Both the position numbers and the translations under genes were made by a program. The notes beneath the pieces are model-generated. The model searched no databases. It was not told the DNA's origin and worked only from the letters and a program-made list of their open reading frames with translations. Source: Solen grandis (Eukaryota; Mollusca; Bivalvia; Adapedonta; Solenidae). Taken from it: a DNA stretch of 64,000 bases. The stretch is from NCBI GenBank assembly GCA_021229015.1, contig CM037777.1, positions 51,948,423 to 52,012,422 of the forward strand, read 5' to 3'. Below, piece by piece: positions 22,816-32,940 of the stretch; within the stretch, counting starts at the first letter, position 1; the number at the start of each line of letters is the position of its first letter.

Positions 22816-23077
22816 CTCGTTCCGGACGCGACATACCAAACGTTGTAAAAAATATACTGTTATAGCTCCCTTGCTTGGCACTCAGCATATAAATATAGTT
22901 GCAGGACTGGTTGGCCCAGTGTCAGGATAATGTGATTGGGTGTGGTATCATGCCACATGTCTACGGCGTTATACTGAAGTGTGGCAGCACTATACATGTA
23001 TCTGTCTCAAGGAGACATCGTCTCCAAATGACTGAAATACTGTCGGTGGGACGTTAAACCTAACAAACAAACAAAAA
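22815..23077 (+). mobile_element. SINE-C copy, degraded head, good body and tail
   Basis: Contains CGACATACCAAACG (end of the tRNA-related region), TTATAGCTCCCTTGCTTGGC, GGTTGGCCCAGTGTCAGGAT, GGTATCATGCCACATGTC, TCTCCAAATGACTGAAATAC and GGTGGGACGTTAAACC, ending in a CAAACAAAC tail. One of the best preserved copies; the complete form is at 48587-48880. Confidence 0.85.
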
Positions 23078-23289
23078 TTAGAATAAAGTGTGTATGCCTT
23101 TCTTATCATTTGTACTAATCTCATTTAAATCAGATTCAGTATGCTAACTGGATCTGACCACATCGTAAAGAGGGTCGTCTCAGATTGACCTTTGTATAAG
23201 CCAATCAAATCGGCGACTACAGAATCGTTCGGTATATCAGGGGAAAGTAGCCGCATCAATCTCACAATAGGGTGGAAAGGTGTCTAAGC

Positions 23290-23362
23290 AGCCGTGTAGC
23301 TTATTCGGTAGAGCATTCGCCCTGTAAACAATAGGTCTCGGGTTCGAGTCCCGGGGAAGCCG
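23290..23362 (+). pseudogene. tRNA-like sequence (Thr/Tyr-like), probably a pseudogene or SINE head
   Basis: It is 73 nt long with a proper A box (TAGCTTATTCGGTAGAGC), a D stem GCTT/GAGC and a good T arm (TCGGG TTCGAGT CCCGG). The acceptor stem AGCCGTG/GGAAGCC pairs poorly and the anticodon stem TTCGC/ACAAT is broken. Depending on alignment the anticodon would be TGT or GTA. I therefore do not call a functional tRNA. Confidence 0.5.
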
Positions 23363-23835
23363 AACATTTTTCTCACCCTGTGACAAATGTTCTACCGAAG
23401 TCAGTTAGAAACGCGCTATTTAATTGGTTTAAAATCTTCACTTGTTTATGCATATAAATTACATAAAAGTTCAATCTGGCATGACCCCTAATGCGATGTT
23501 GTCAGATCCTAATCGCGGATAGTAGGGGAGTGCAAATTAGGATATGATTTTAATGAGATTTCATTTGTACCAATTGATCATTTTTACAGTTAACAAGCTA
23601 AACTATTACTGAACATAGCATTGAAGACCGAAACTTAGTGACAGACAGCGTAGAACAATACAATCAGAAATAAGATTACAGTTACGTTGTTACCAATCAA
23701 AAACCGCTTTTCTGTCTAAAATCATAAATTGCCCAATTCTTTGACGAATAAGAAATCACCGTCGGCGATAAATCTGCGTGGTCTTCGTCAACAATTCGTA
23801 GACGAACTGATAAATCAGTCCAACACTAGTATATT

Positions 23836-23937
23836 GTGCTATATCGCTTAATGGCAGCATTATCTCTGTCTCATGTAGACATGGTCTAAAATTGTCTGAA
23901 ATACTGTCTGTGGGATGTTAAACCCAATCCAACAAAC
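23836..23937 (+). repeat. SINE-C 3' half fragment
   Basis: GGCAGCATTATCTCTGTCTC .. TCTGAAATACTGTCTGTGGG .. ATGTTAAACCCAATCCAACA matches the family 3' half. Confidence 0.7.
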
Positions 23938-23939
23938 TT

Positions 23940-24970
23940 AAAATTATAAAATCCAGATGATAGGGAGTTCACTCTGCTTTGGTATAAGAGTATGATATAT
24001 TAAGACTAAGAACCAGTTCATATCAGATGTTTTGCGTATTCAATTTCATTACAATAGCAAAATCCGCCGACGGCAAATTAATCAGATCGCTGCAATTTTT
24101 GTATTTCTTAGAACTGTATTGGATAATTCTATCATAATCTTCAAATAATGATATGCAAATGTACTTAATATGAAAAACATAGGACAAAACAAAAAGGTCT
24201 TGCTATTTTTATTGCGAACTTATTGCAAGTTGCTACCTAAAGAAAAAAATAGTTTAGATACCAGTGCACTATTTGAAAGGTAATATCTTTATTCGTGGCT
24301 TGGCCATTCTTAAAACAATATTTCGCTAAATTATCTTAATATCCCTACGAGTAAAAATATAATTTCGATAAACCCTTAAAACTGAATTCAACGTAAAAAG
24401 TACCCTACGTGCATAACATTTTTGAGGATTGTCTGACTGATGTGTGTTTCGCCTTTGATAGAAATAAATAAAATAATACATTTCCGAATCTTCTTGTTGA
24501 TTGCAATAACAAGAAATTACTTTCCTTTACTATAAATAATTTCGCTCGTAATGAATTAACTCAGACTTTATAGTCCTCCGTTTCTACCCTTACGTAGTTA
24601 ATCGATGTTTCGCTGCTTTGTTTGTAAAGCCCCATCCTTTAAAGTGTATACTATCAAACACACCAAAAATTGAAATCATTGTTCTTCTTGAAATACTTCC
24701 GATACCATTTGTCGAGAAATTTGGTCCTGTATCTAATGCATGTGTGTTTCAGCCAAACATCATTTATACACTTACAGAGACCTTCAATTTGCAGATGTAT
24801 GCGCTTTCCATTTGGGAGATCTAGTGAACTGTATTTGCCGAGTCATGGTGGTCGGAACACATTGACGACGATCCTCGGAACTTTTGCGTTGACAGCATTG
24901 TCCGTTTGGTCTTGTATTTTTCGTACACACATCGATTTGGCGTGACTGTGAGAGAGAAAGGATGTATATT
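23940..24970. other. Probable upstream region of the gene starting at 24981
   Basis: AT-rich, with several short frames (24618-24824, 24670-24945) lying immediately 5' of the start codon. They look like untranslated leader or chance frames. No convincing TATA box is singled out. Confidence 0.35.
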
Positions 24971-24980
24971 GTGTTAAACA

Positions 24981-25500
24981 ATGAAGAGCTCATTACTGGA
25001 ATATAATAGATTGCTTTTTGCCTGCTTGATGGTTTCCGCTGTGATATCGGATGATTCTTCTGCTCCTAATACAAGGTATGACATTAAAATGTTACATTAT
25101 CTCTGATTACCAAAAAAAAATGCAAAGATTTTCTGTATAGCTTTATAAAATACAGTTATTTTGAGAGAGCGAAGTTAATCTTTTTGAGTTCTACTGTACC
25201 TATATTTATCATGCTAATGCATATTTGAAGTGTGTATATTTATTTGAGTCATTTTATGGTGAAAACAGCTACATAATTTAAATTTCAATAATCGATCATG
25301 TATAATTGACTGTGGTATACTACAGAATGACAAACGTCAAGAATGTTTCCCACTTGACATTTAACGGCCTATTAATGAATTTCGAAATGTGACTTATGAT
25401 AAGTAAAACATCCGTTCTTTTCTTTCTAGAGCAGATATCTTGAAAACATTGCTGGCTGAAAAGAAATACGACTCCGGGATAGTTCCCGATTTTGAGCTAA
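24981..25500 (+). CDS. First two exons of a probable Cys-loop ligand-gated ion channel (5' partial gene)
   Basis: Exon 1 is 24981-25075. The ATG follows an in-frame TAA (24975-24977), and the exon codes a signal peptide whose hydrophobic core is LLFACLMVSAVIS, ending in AAG|GTATGA. Exon 2 is 25430-25500, after a TTTCTTTCTAG acceptor and ending CTAA|GTACGA. The splice phase matches (AG+A gives Arg). The joined product continues DDSSAPNTRADILKTLLAEK and then KYDSGIVPDFEL. This resembles the start of the extracellular domain of glycine/GABA/GluCl-type receptors, where a helix (xxLLxxY) is followed by YDxxIxPxF; in that family an intron often falls just after this motif. The mature protein would be a pentameric plasma-membrane channel subunit. 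No later exon (Cys-loop, TM1-4) was found in the next 38 kb, so the gene is partial, has long introns, or is something else, for example a short secreted peptide. Exon structure is fairly sure, family is tentative. Confidence 0.5.
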
Positions 25501-26530
25501 GTACGAATTTCCTATTAAATATAACTATTTTGATAAATACAAGTTTTAGAAATATACATGCTTAAGATTTTTGTCATGAATGCTTTTGAACGATATTTTT
25601 ATATTTCTCGACGGTTACACCGAATGCCTATTCAAGCGAATGTCGTATCGATGTTTGATTATCGACCAATTTATGAAGTATACTATGCATTTGATGCGTT
25701 TGCTTTGACGCATTTCTCGTCAGTGTTGCATTAAGGTACCAGCAAGAAATGTATCGACTCTTCTTAACATTGATTGGGACGCAATATGAAACCCTATTCA
25801 ACACTTGTTGCACAGTACGAGGCATTAAAATCAATAGAGAATTCAAAAGTAAAATAGGTTTGCAAGACCGAAACCATCGACTAAGGCTGGAAAAACGGAA
25901 CGAAAACTGGATAAAGCATACATTTAGAACATGTATTCACATGCATTATTATTAATACTATTATTATTATTATTGCACATTTATGGGGATTTAAGATATT
26001 TATGTATCCCTAGTACCAATATTTTGTTTTATTCATATCGTATAAAAAAAATAGTTTTACACATATACATGTATGGATATAAAACGAATTTCTTTATATT
26101 GTACCACCTGACCGACGTGTTAACATTAGTGGTGCTGTTATAACTTGTTATAATTGTAATTTCAACGAAATTTCAGCAACATAGTACATGCTCACAGGCC
26201 TAACTGCTTCTAGAAATACTTGGCGTGATGCTTCACGATATAAATATCAATTCATGACCGGCCATTACGCTACAGAATTTCAGTAGATGTTTGGGGATGT
26301 TTTACGAGATGAAGGTGTCTCTTGCGGCTTATCAGGATTGGCTACTGGAATTCTATTTGTATTTCCTTGAACTAATAATGGAGACCAATCTCGACGGCCT
26401 GTTGGTTTTAATGTGCATCCATAGGTTCGATCCATGGCCTCATCATACAGAAGTCGTTAAGCATACGTGTATATTTTTTTTGCATAATATCGCTTGTGTT
26501 TGGCTCGCAATAGATTAGAGTCAACATGGG
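25501..26530. other. Probable intron sequence
   Basis: Nothing coding is recognised. Contains an (ATT)n-rich stretch at 25948-25974. Confidence 0.4.
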
Positions 26531-26534
26531 ATTC

Positions 26535-26600
26535 GCTGGCATTGTGTCAGTATATGGAACTTGTATACGGCATTATACGACAGTGAGACAGCAATAGTTG
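26535..26600 (+). repeat. Diverged SINE-C fragment
   Basis: GGCATTGTGTCAG .. TATACGGCATTATAC .. AGTGAGACAGCA resembles the middle of the family. Strongly diverged. Confidence 0.4.
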
Positions 26601-26887
26601 TTTATGCTTGGTATACTCTCGGTAGTGCGGTAAACCGAAGCAACCTGACAAAGAATGTTTCTAGAGAATGTGACACCAATGATTAGATATACGACATAAT
26701 GTCATTCCATTTGGACATTTTACACTTATTGACTTAATTCCATTCGTATCTCTTCACATTGTCAGACATTGTATAATTGCAGATATTTCTCCGCTCAATA
26801 ACGAAGTTTAATCACTGTTTAATCGAACTTCATTATTAATTTTATACATTCAATTTTGTTTACTCTCTCAAGGTCTCTCGTAGAATC

Positions 26888-27030
26888 AATGTTTTGTTTG
26901 TTTGTTTTTTGTTGTTGTTGTTGTGTTTTTTTTTGTGTTTTTTTTTTTGGGGGGGGGTGTTTTCTTGTTGTTGTTGTTTTGTTTTTGTTGTTGTTGTAGT
27001 TGTTGTTTTTTTATATTATTATTATTATTA
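26888..27030. repeat. Strand-asymmetric T/G low-complexity tract
   Basis: Runs of GTT, GTTTT and T, with nine consecutive G near 26950, then (ATT)n. It abuts the 3' side of the minus-strand SINE-A at 27055, so it probably began as that element's CAA-type tail and expanded. Confidence 0.8.
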
Positions 27031-27054
27031 CTCACTTATCATTCTAGAAGCAGA

Positions 27055-27190
27055 TGAGAAATAAGTTACTACAACTTTTACCAATCCCTCTCGACGGTTC
27101 CTGGGTTGAAACAGTACTTTGCGCCTGAGAAGGTCATGACATTTCCTTGCCACCTACGGGCCTCGAACCTACAGCCTTCGATGCCTTTTA
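27055..27190 (-). mobile_element. SINE-A, minus-strand copy
   Basis: In reverse it matches the 42907 copy: AAGTTACTACAACTTTTACC, CTCTCGACGGTTCCTGGGTT, AGTACTTTGCGCCTGAGAAG, then GGCCTCGAACCTACAGCC as the B-box region of the tRNA head. The tail side is the low-complexity tract just upstream. Confidence 0.8.
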
Positions 27191-27574
27191 AATAAATAAG
27201 TTGAAACTAATGAGTAATGACTCCACGTTCCTATGCTAACGCAAAACGTCCAAAGAGGCCGAATACCATGTATATGCCAGCAGCTACATTATGCAAATTT
27301 TCCAGACCAAAGTCATTACGTAAACGGTCGGAAGTATTGACCTAGTGTCACTCTGTCATCGGTAGATATGATTATGAGTTGATAGCCCGTGTATCATGGA
27401 GCGATACGATGCTATTGGATACATCTGTATATCGACGTAAACTACATATATGCATAGCTATTTGGGATGATAAATAGAACGTGTAGAACTAATGCGAGTA
27501 TTTCTCTAAAGTAAGCATATTTAATATTAAATGTTTGTTGTATTCATAAACGTGTCATTTAACTTGCACACCCA

Positions 27575-27845
27575 AATTGCATCGTTCCGGTAGAGGAGTC
27601 GCGGGTTCAGTACCCGATCGTGGCATACCAAAGTCATTTAGTATGATAATATTAGCTACCTGTATATACATTGTCGTACTGGCTGGTTGGAACCATGTCA
27701 GAATAATGTTACCGTGTGTGGTTACATGTTAAATACAATGTATATACGGCGTGAAACTGCAGTGGCAGCACCATATCTGCTTCAAGTAGAACCAGTCTCC
27801 AAATGACAGAAATACTGTCGGTAGAACCCAACAAACAAATACCCA
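27575..27845 (+). mobile_element. SINE-C, near-complete plus-strand copy
   Basis: The head remnant GTCGCGGGTTCAGTACCCGA (B box) and CGTGGCATACCAAAGTC are followed by GGCTGGTTGGAACCATGTCA, GTATATACGGCGTGAAACTG and CAGTCTCCAAATGACAGAAA, ending in an ACAAACAAAT tail. Part of the head-body junction is deleted. Confidence 0.8.
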
Positions 27846-27849
27846 ACAA

Positions 27850-30800
27850 GTGTCTTTAGCAAATTGGCTGCTTAACGGAGAACGCCTTGAGAAAGTTGTT
27901 AAATGTTAATATCATTTTCCGGAATCATAAAGCTGATAGCTTAAGACATGTTTGCTGCTTAGTAGAATGAATTCATATGATAATTCTTATCTCCAAAGTA
28001 TTGCAAACGTATAAACTCACTTTGATGTGATGCTAATTTCTTACACTTTGGTCATTTCATTAAGTCGTCCATCGATTTTCAGGCAGCAATGCTCCAGTGG
28101 GAGATGGGATCACTCCTAGTATGCGATAATGTGGTCTGGCAGCCATTACTTTAATTTCAGTCTGACCAGTTAGTCCTATACACGACAGCTGTTCGTGTTG
28201 TGTGCATTCAATCCATTATTAGCACGCTACTAATCAATAATTTATTTATCTTATGTAATTAGGAATGCAAGCCATCTTTGATTTATCAAATTTTGAAAAT
28301 GTCATTCCCCCTGAAGATCGATCATAAAGGGATTCCTGAAAATGTAAAGGTAAATTACATTTATGGATGAATAAATAATTAGTGTATATAGAAAGCGCTT
28401 TTTATCATATACAACCGTCTCCAAAGTTATATAAAACACTCACCAAATTCAAATAAAATGTTACTTTCATTTTCATTGAGAAAAGTCTAATATTTATCAC
28501 TTTAGTTATCTTGTTTTTGATGTAAGATTAACATAGCATTAAATCGTACATTTAGTGTGATAAGCTCTGTATCTAATTCCAATACGTATAAATTCGACAT
28601 ATATTGATTTGGAAACTTTTACTATTATTATAATAATTTTGGGACACATAATTAAAATCAGAAAAGGAGATGGTGGGGTTGCTACAGTGTATTAGTAATA
28701 AAAGTAATCTTACAATTATAATTGCCAGTAGAATAGTTAAAACACAATTATATTCACAAAATTGATCAAATTTCATATAAAAATGAACACATCATGTCTT
28801 TTCATTTATAATGACATGAATATATGATTTGTTTATCTATGTCAATGTTTAAACGTTTTGAATTTAATATTCGTAAAGAGATTAATCATTAAAAAATCAA
28901 TTTAATTAATGTTATTTGAATTCTTGAAGATCCTTGATAATCAAACCAAGATTGATAAGAGCTTGATATCTCCTTTCATAATTGCTTAAAAATGGATCAA
29001 ATTTTAGCTTAAATGCTTTTGTTGTTGATCTTTAGTTTCCTTCCTTTAAAGCACATGGAGTTACATCCATTCGTAGTGCTCAAGTATTAATGTGATAAAT
29101 CCATTAAAAGCTTTAAATACGCCATTAATCTTTCTTTTTTTTTTTGTCCCGCATCAGAATCTCGCTACATTTTTGTCATTTAATTGAATCATAATTCAAA
29201 TTGATAAAGAGTTTAAGAAAATACTGTAGGATTTCCGATTTTTTTCTGTCATTTGAATAACAAAATACTCCAAACCACTATATCAATACACAAAGAAGTG
29301 CAAGAGAAATGTTCAATCATTATCTCTGCTTGAATTTTTTCATTAAGATTTTCCTGTTCGAGACCCACATTGTAATTCCATTTTAGTCAAAGAACGAATT
29401 TTAATCAGCAGCGCTAAATGAACAAAAATCAGGACCATCGTCGCATTCTATAAGAACACGAACAGCGCGATTTTGATTGTGAACTGACTAGAATGACAAA
29501 TCTAGAGATTCTAACAGCACCATTATTATTCGGTAGCGTAAGGAATGCATGGACTTTATGAAATTTTGCATACACTTATACTTTGATGCAGTTTCCTCTC
29601 AATAATGCGGAATTGTTACTCCATTACATAGTTAAGAAGTGCGCGTTATAAGAAACGGTTGGGACAAGATTGTGGCGTTCTAAATGCCACTTGAAATATA
29701 TATTGTAAAAGTCAAATGTTAGCTAGGCAAATAAATATACATGTAGTATTGTCGACGAGAAATTAGGGACATTTTATTGACCATAAGCTTTCTTTGGCTT
29801 CAACTCACTCAGTGAGCTCTCTATTCGTTTCCATAACTCTTAATAGTAGAGAGACTGAATCCCCAAGGTCTCCCATGTACCTCCTACAGAAGTACTTAGA
29901 AGCCTTGGCAAACTGAGCAGAACCAGATACCACAGCTCCTTTCGAGAGTTGTATTATGTCAGTATCTATTACAGCTCAGATTCAATACAACTATATTGTT
30001 TCATTATTTACAATGAACAGTAAAATAACAGTAGCGGGACAAAGCTTCCAAGCTTTTACAACTAAGGATCTGGGCTCGAGGGGAAGGCATGAACCTATCC
30101 GGATTCTTTGGCTGAGAAATTAAACTACAGTAACTATCAAGGACAATGATAGTACATGCATAACTATGCAAATTGTAAACAACTACTTAATGAGGCAGCT
30201 GTATTACAATGAAGTAAATAAATTAACATGTTAGTAAAAGTAGGTGGCCATTTTAAGGTAAATATGATACCTCTGAACCTGGAAGAAATGGCACTATAAA
30301 ATTACATAATTCCTTATATTTACAATAAGGTATATTATATTGCAACAGGACTTTAAATACATAATAATAACATGATAATATCAAAATTTAATGTAGCTTC
30401 TAATACACTTTTAACTATGCATTGATCATTCTAAGAAACATTATGTACCAAGAATGAGAGGATACAATTATACATGACTAAATTATCCACCCACCTTTAC
30501 TAAGAACGTTTAAAAAGGTAATCAAGAATGCCAAACGCCAAAACTTCAATTCATCAAGTTTTTAATTGTGTACACGTATATTTATGGGGAAAAGGTTAAA
30601 ACAAAAGAAGTAAACACACAAAACAGGATAAGTAATAAGCAGTCTTTAATTCAGTATGACAAGCTCAGAAAACTGATTAATCTTGTGACACATAAATATA
30701 TATTTGTTTGAAATATACATATAATGTATACACTATTGTAATGCATTTTTTACTTTGTATATGGAATCAAGAAGCACATAATGTTTGTTCATGTATATGA

Positions 30801-31865
30801 ACATCTTCCGGTCTAAATTAGGCTAGCACTCCTCTACGAATTCTGACCGAACTGTTTTATTTTTAATTAATAATTAAAATATTGGCATATATAGGTTACA
30901 ATATCGCTTCATTATACCAAGTCTCATTATAAAAACTAGACCTAGAAAATGTTAAAATTTTCATATCTGCGAAAACTTGTCATATGACGAGTTATTAATG
31001 AAATGTCCAAAAGAAAAGGATCAAGTTTACTCCGGAGTTTATATGTGTCAAAGCTCTGAAAACTATCCTTAAAACTGAGTCAGATTTAAATATATTTACT
31101 TACCAAAAGGAAGGATCGACTGATAGAAGCGCGTTTACGTTAACTTGGAACAATGGAACTGAGTCAGACCAGATTTAACCGGCTTGTCGACAGCAATTCA
31201 ATCACGGTAAATGCAGACAGCCATCGGGGAAAGAAACCCGGTTGTAATAATATTCAACGATGCCAGTGACTGGTTAATTACAAGGTGATTGCCAAGAAGA
31301 GGTATCTTTTTCTGCAAATGGCAGCATATCAGTTAAAATGTTCGCTGAAGGCGTTATGTATTCCCATAAAATGTCCGTCTATATATAAAAAATGGCTTAT
31401 ATCCCTCTAGGTGTCTAACGTTATGACATTGCTGTGACATTTCGAGTGATGTATTAATACTGAAATTAATGACACACTTCGATTGTCATTTTACGCTTAC
31501 CTTATGAAAACATCAGCATAGTGGAATTCGTTTAAACAACACGTGATTGCCGCAACTTACACCCTTTCTAAATGAAGAAAAATAAATTTAAGAAATATAG
31601 TGTTATAAAAAGGCAACCGATATAGTTTTAAAGAACATACCTGTACTACTTAAACATGTTCCATTCATGGCATAGATTACATTAAAAATGTACGTCCCAC
31701 TTACGACGAAAAATATTGTTATCTTCGGAAATGAAATGTCCTATACACCAGTTTCAAATTGACAGCTTGAATTTTGGTAAGGTACGCTAAAGCGTCATTC
31801 TATGATAACGTATCGTCTGATGAGTTATGAGGTATGCTGTCCACTTTAAAATGGCTGAAGATGCT
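27850..31865. other. Long non-coding AT-rich stretch
   Basis: No gene recognised. One weak exon candidate lies at 28083-28126 after the acceptor GATTTTCAG. In phase with the exon ending 25500 it would read SSNAPVGDGITPSMR and then a stop. The remainder shows no domain, tRNA or transposon ends that I can recognise. Confidence 0.4.
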
Positions 31866-31869
31866 GAAG

Positions 31870-32795
31870 GAAACAGTATGTGAGTGAAACAGTGTCATCG
31901 AGAAAACAAATACGACATATAATGTGGACAAATTTCAAGTGTATGCGACAGTATTAGACAGACAGCATAAAAATGAAGGACGGCCTGGTCCGATGAAAAT
32001 TAAGCCATGATTAGCGAACAAATAAAAAGGTCCAACAATTTCTGTAAGAAAAGTGTTTAATGATATTAAAACTTCCAGCAAATCTTGTGTACACAGAATG
32101 TTACAATATGACTTAAAATGAATTTAATACAAAATTCTATTGATGCATCATCTGATGGAAAGATGGCTGTTACAAAACGATTGTGTTTTGGATAGTGTGT
32201 CATTTCTGTAGGAGTTCATTTCACTCTGAACGGTTATGTTATAAAAAAAAATTGAGTTTTCCTTAAGACCTGAAAAAAAGGAGAAGACAGACGTTCACGA
32301 CGGCGAGAAAGTCATTGTATGGGTTGCGGCTGTAAGCAGTAAATCCATCAACGGACTTTACTTCTTAAAGGAAAAGGGAGAGACCATAACCATCACATTG
32401 GATTACTACATTTCTATTCTGGAGAAAAGGTTTTTGCCCGCACTTTCAAAAAGATGTTGTTTTTTTTACTGAAAAAGTGATGGTTTCAACAAGGTTGAGC
32501 GGCACCTTATAGAGGGAGGGATGTCATCAATTTTTTAACCCAGACGTTTGGGAACCAATTGGTTTCATTAAAGACCAGAGTGGAATGGCCATCTCACTCA
32601 CTCTATAAGTTTTTTTTTTTTCTGTAGGGACACATCAATGATAGAGTGCGATACAAACCCAGCATACTTAAACGGTCTCAAAACTGTTTTTCGTTGGGAA
32701 ATACGGAAAATCACCGAAAGCACCTGTCAGAATTCTATGTCGGTTCAAATTCTTTAAGTAGGAAACATGTGAAAACGTCGAAAACGAAGGATGAC
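31870..32795 (+). pseudogene. Mariner-type (IS630/Tc1/mariner) transposase pseudogene
   Basis: Pieces of a DDE transposase appear in order but in shifting frames. An HTH-like N-terminus is near 31900-31945. A linker, DRQHKNEGRPGPMKIK, follows near 31955-32003. The second HTH reads VRKVFNDIKTSSKSCVHRML near 32040-32100. The HFTLNGYV region is near 32215-32240. LYFLKEKGET, then YYISILEKRFLPAL, is near 32358-32445. Further on come WFQQG*AAP near 32481-32508, then FLTQTFGNQLVSLKTRVEWP and HS to about 32605, and EIRKITESTCQNSM to about 32755. The first catalytic Asp position (SDEAHF in relatives) reads SVGVHF, the second (QQDGA) reads QQG*, and the PDLNPLD segment is destroyed. The element is dead. 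A possible 3' terminal repeat follows at 32918. Confidence 0.85.
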
Positions 32796-32917
32796 CTATG
32801 GCTACCAGTGAAATAAGTGTTTGTACAATAGTGGAGACATATTCAGTAAGATTAAAAAGAATCATATTGTATGTTTATTAGAATTTAGTGACAAAGTTAA
32901 ATTTTAAAACTGGTATG

Positions 32918-32940
32918 TATAGTTTTGGACACCCTGAATG
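32918..32940 (+). repeat. Probable 3' terminal inverted repeat of the mariner relic
   Basis: AGTTTTGGACACCCTG is the reverse complement of a CAGGGTGTCCAAAACT-type mariner terminus. It lies ~125 bp after the last transposase similarity. I found no matching 5' end in 31400-31870. Confidence 0.5.

Noticed and set aside
23290..23362. Functional tRNA gene
   Set aside because: Acceptor and anticodon stems do not pair acceptably, so kept only as a tRNA-like pseudogene.
24618..24945. Overlapping 68- and 91-codon frames just upstream of the channel-like start
   Set aside because: They overlap each other in different frames, lack conserved motifs and probably lie in the 5' leader or promoter of the 24981 gene.
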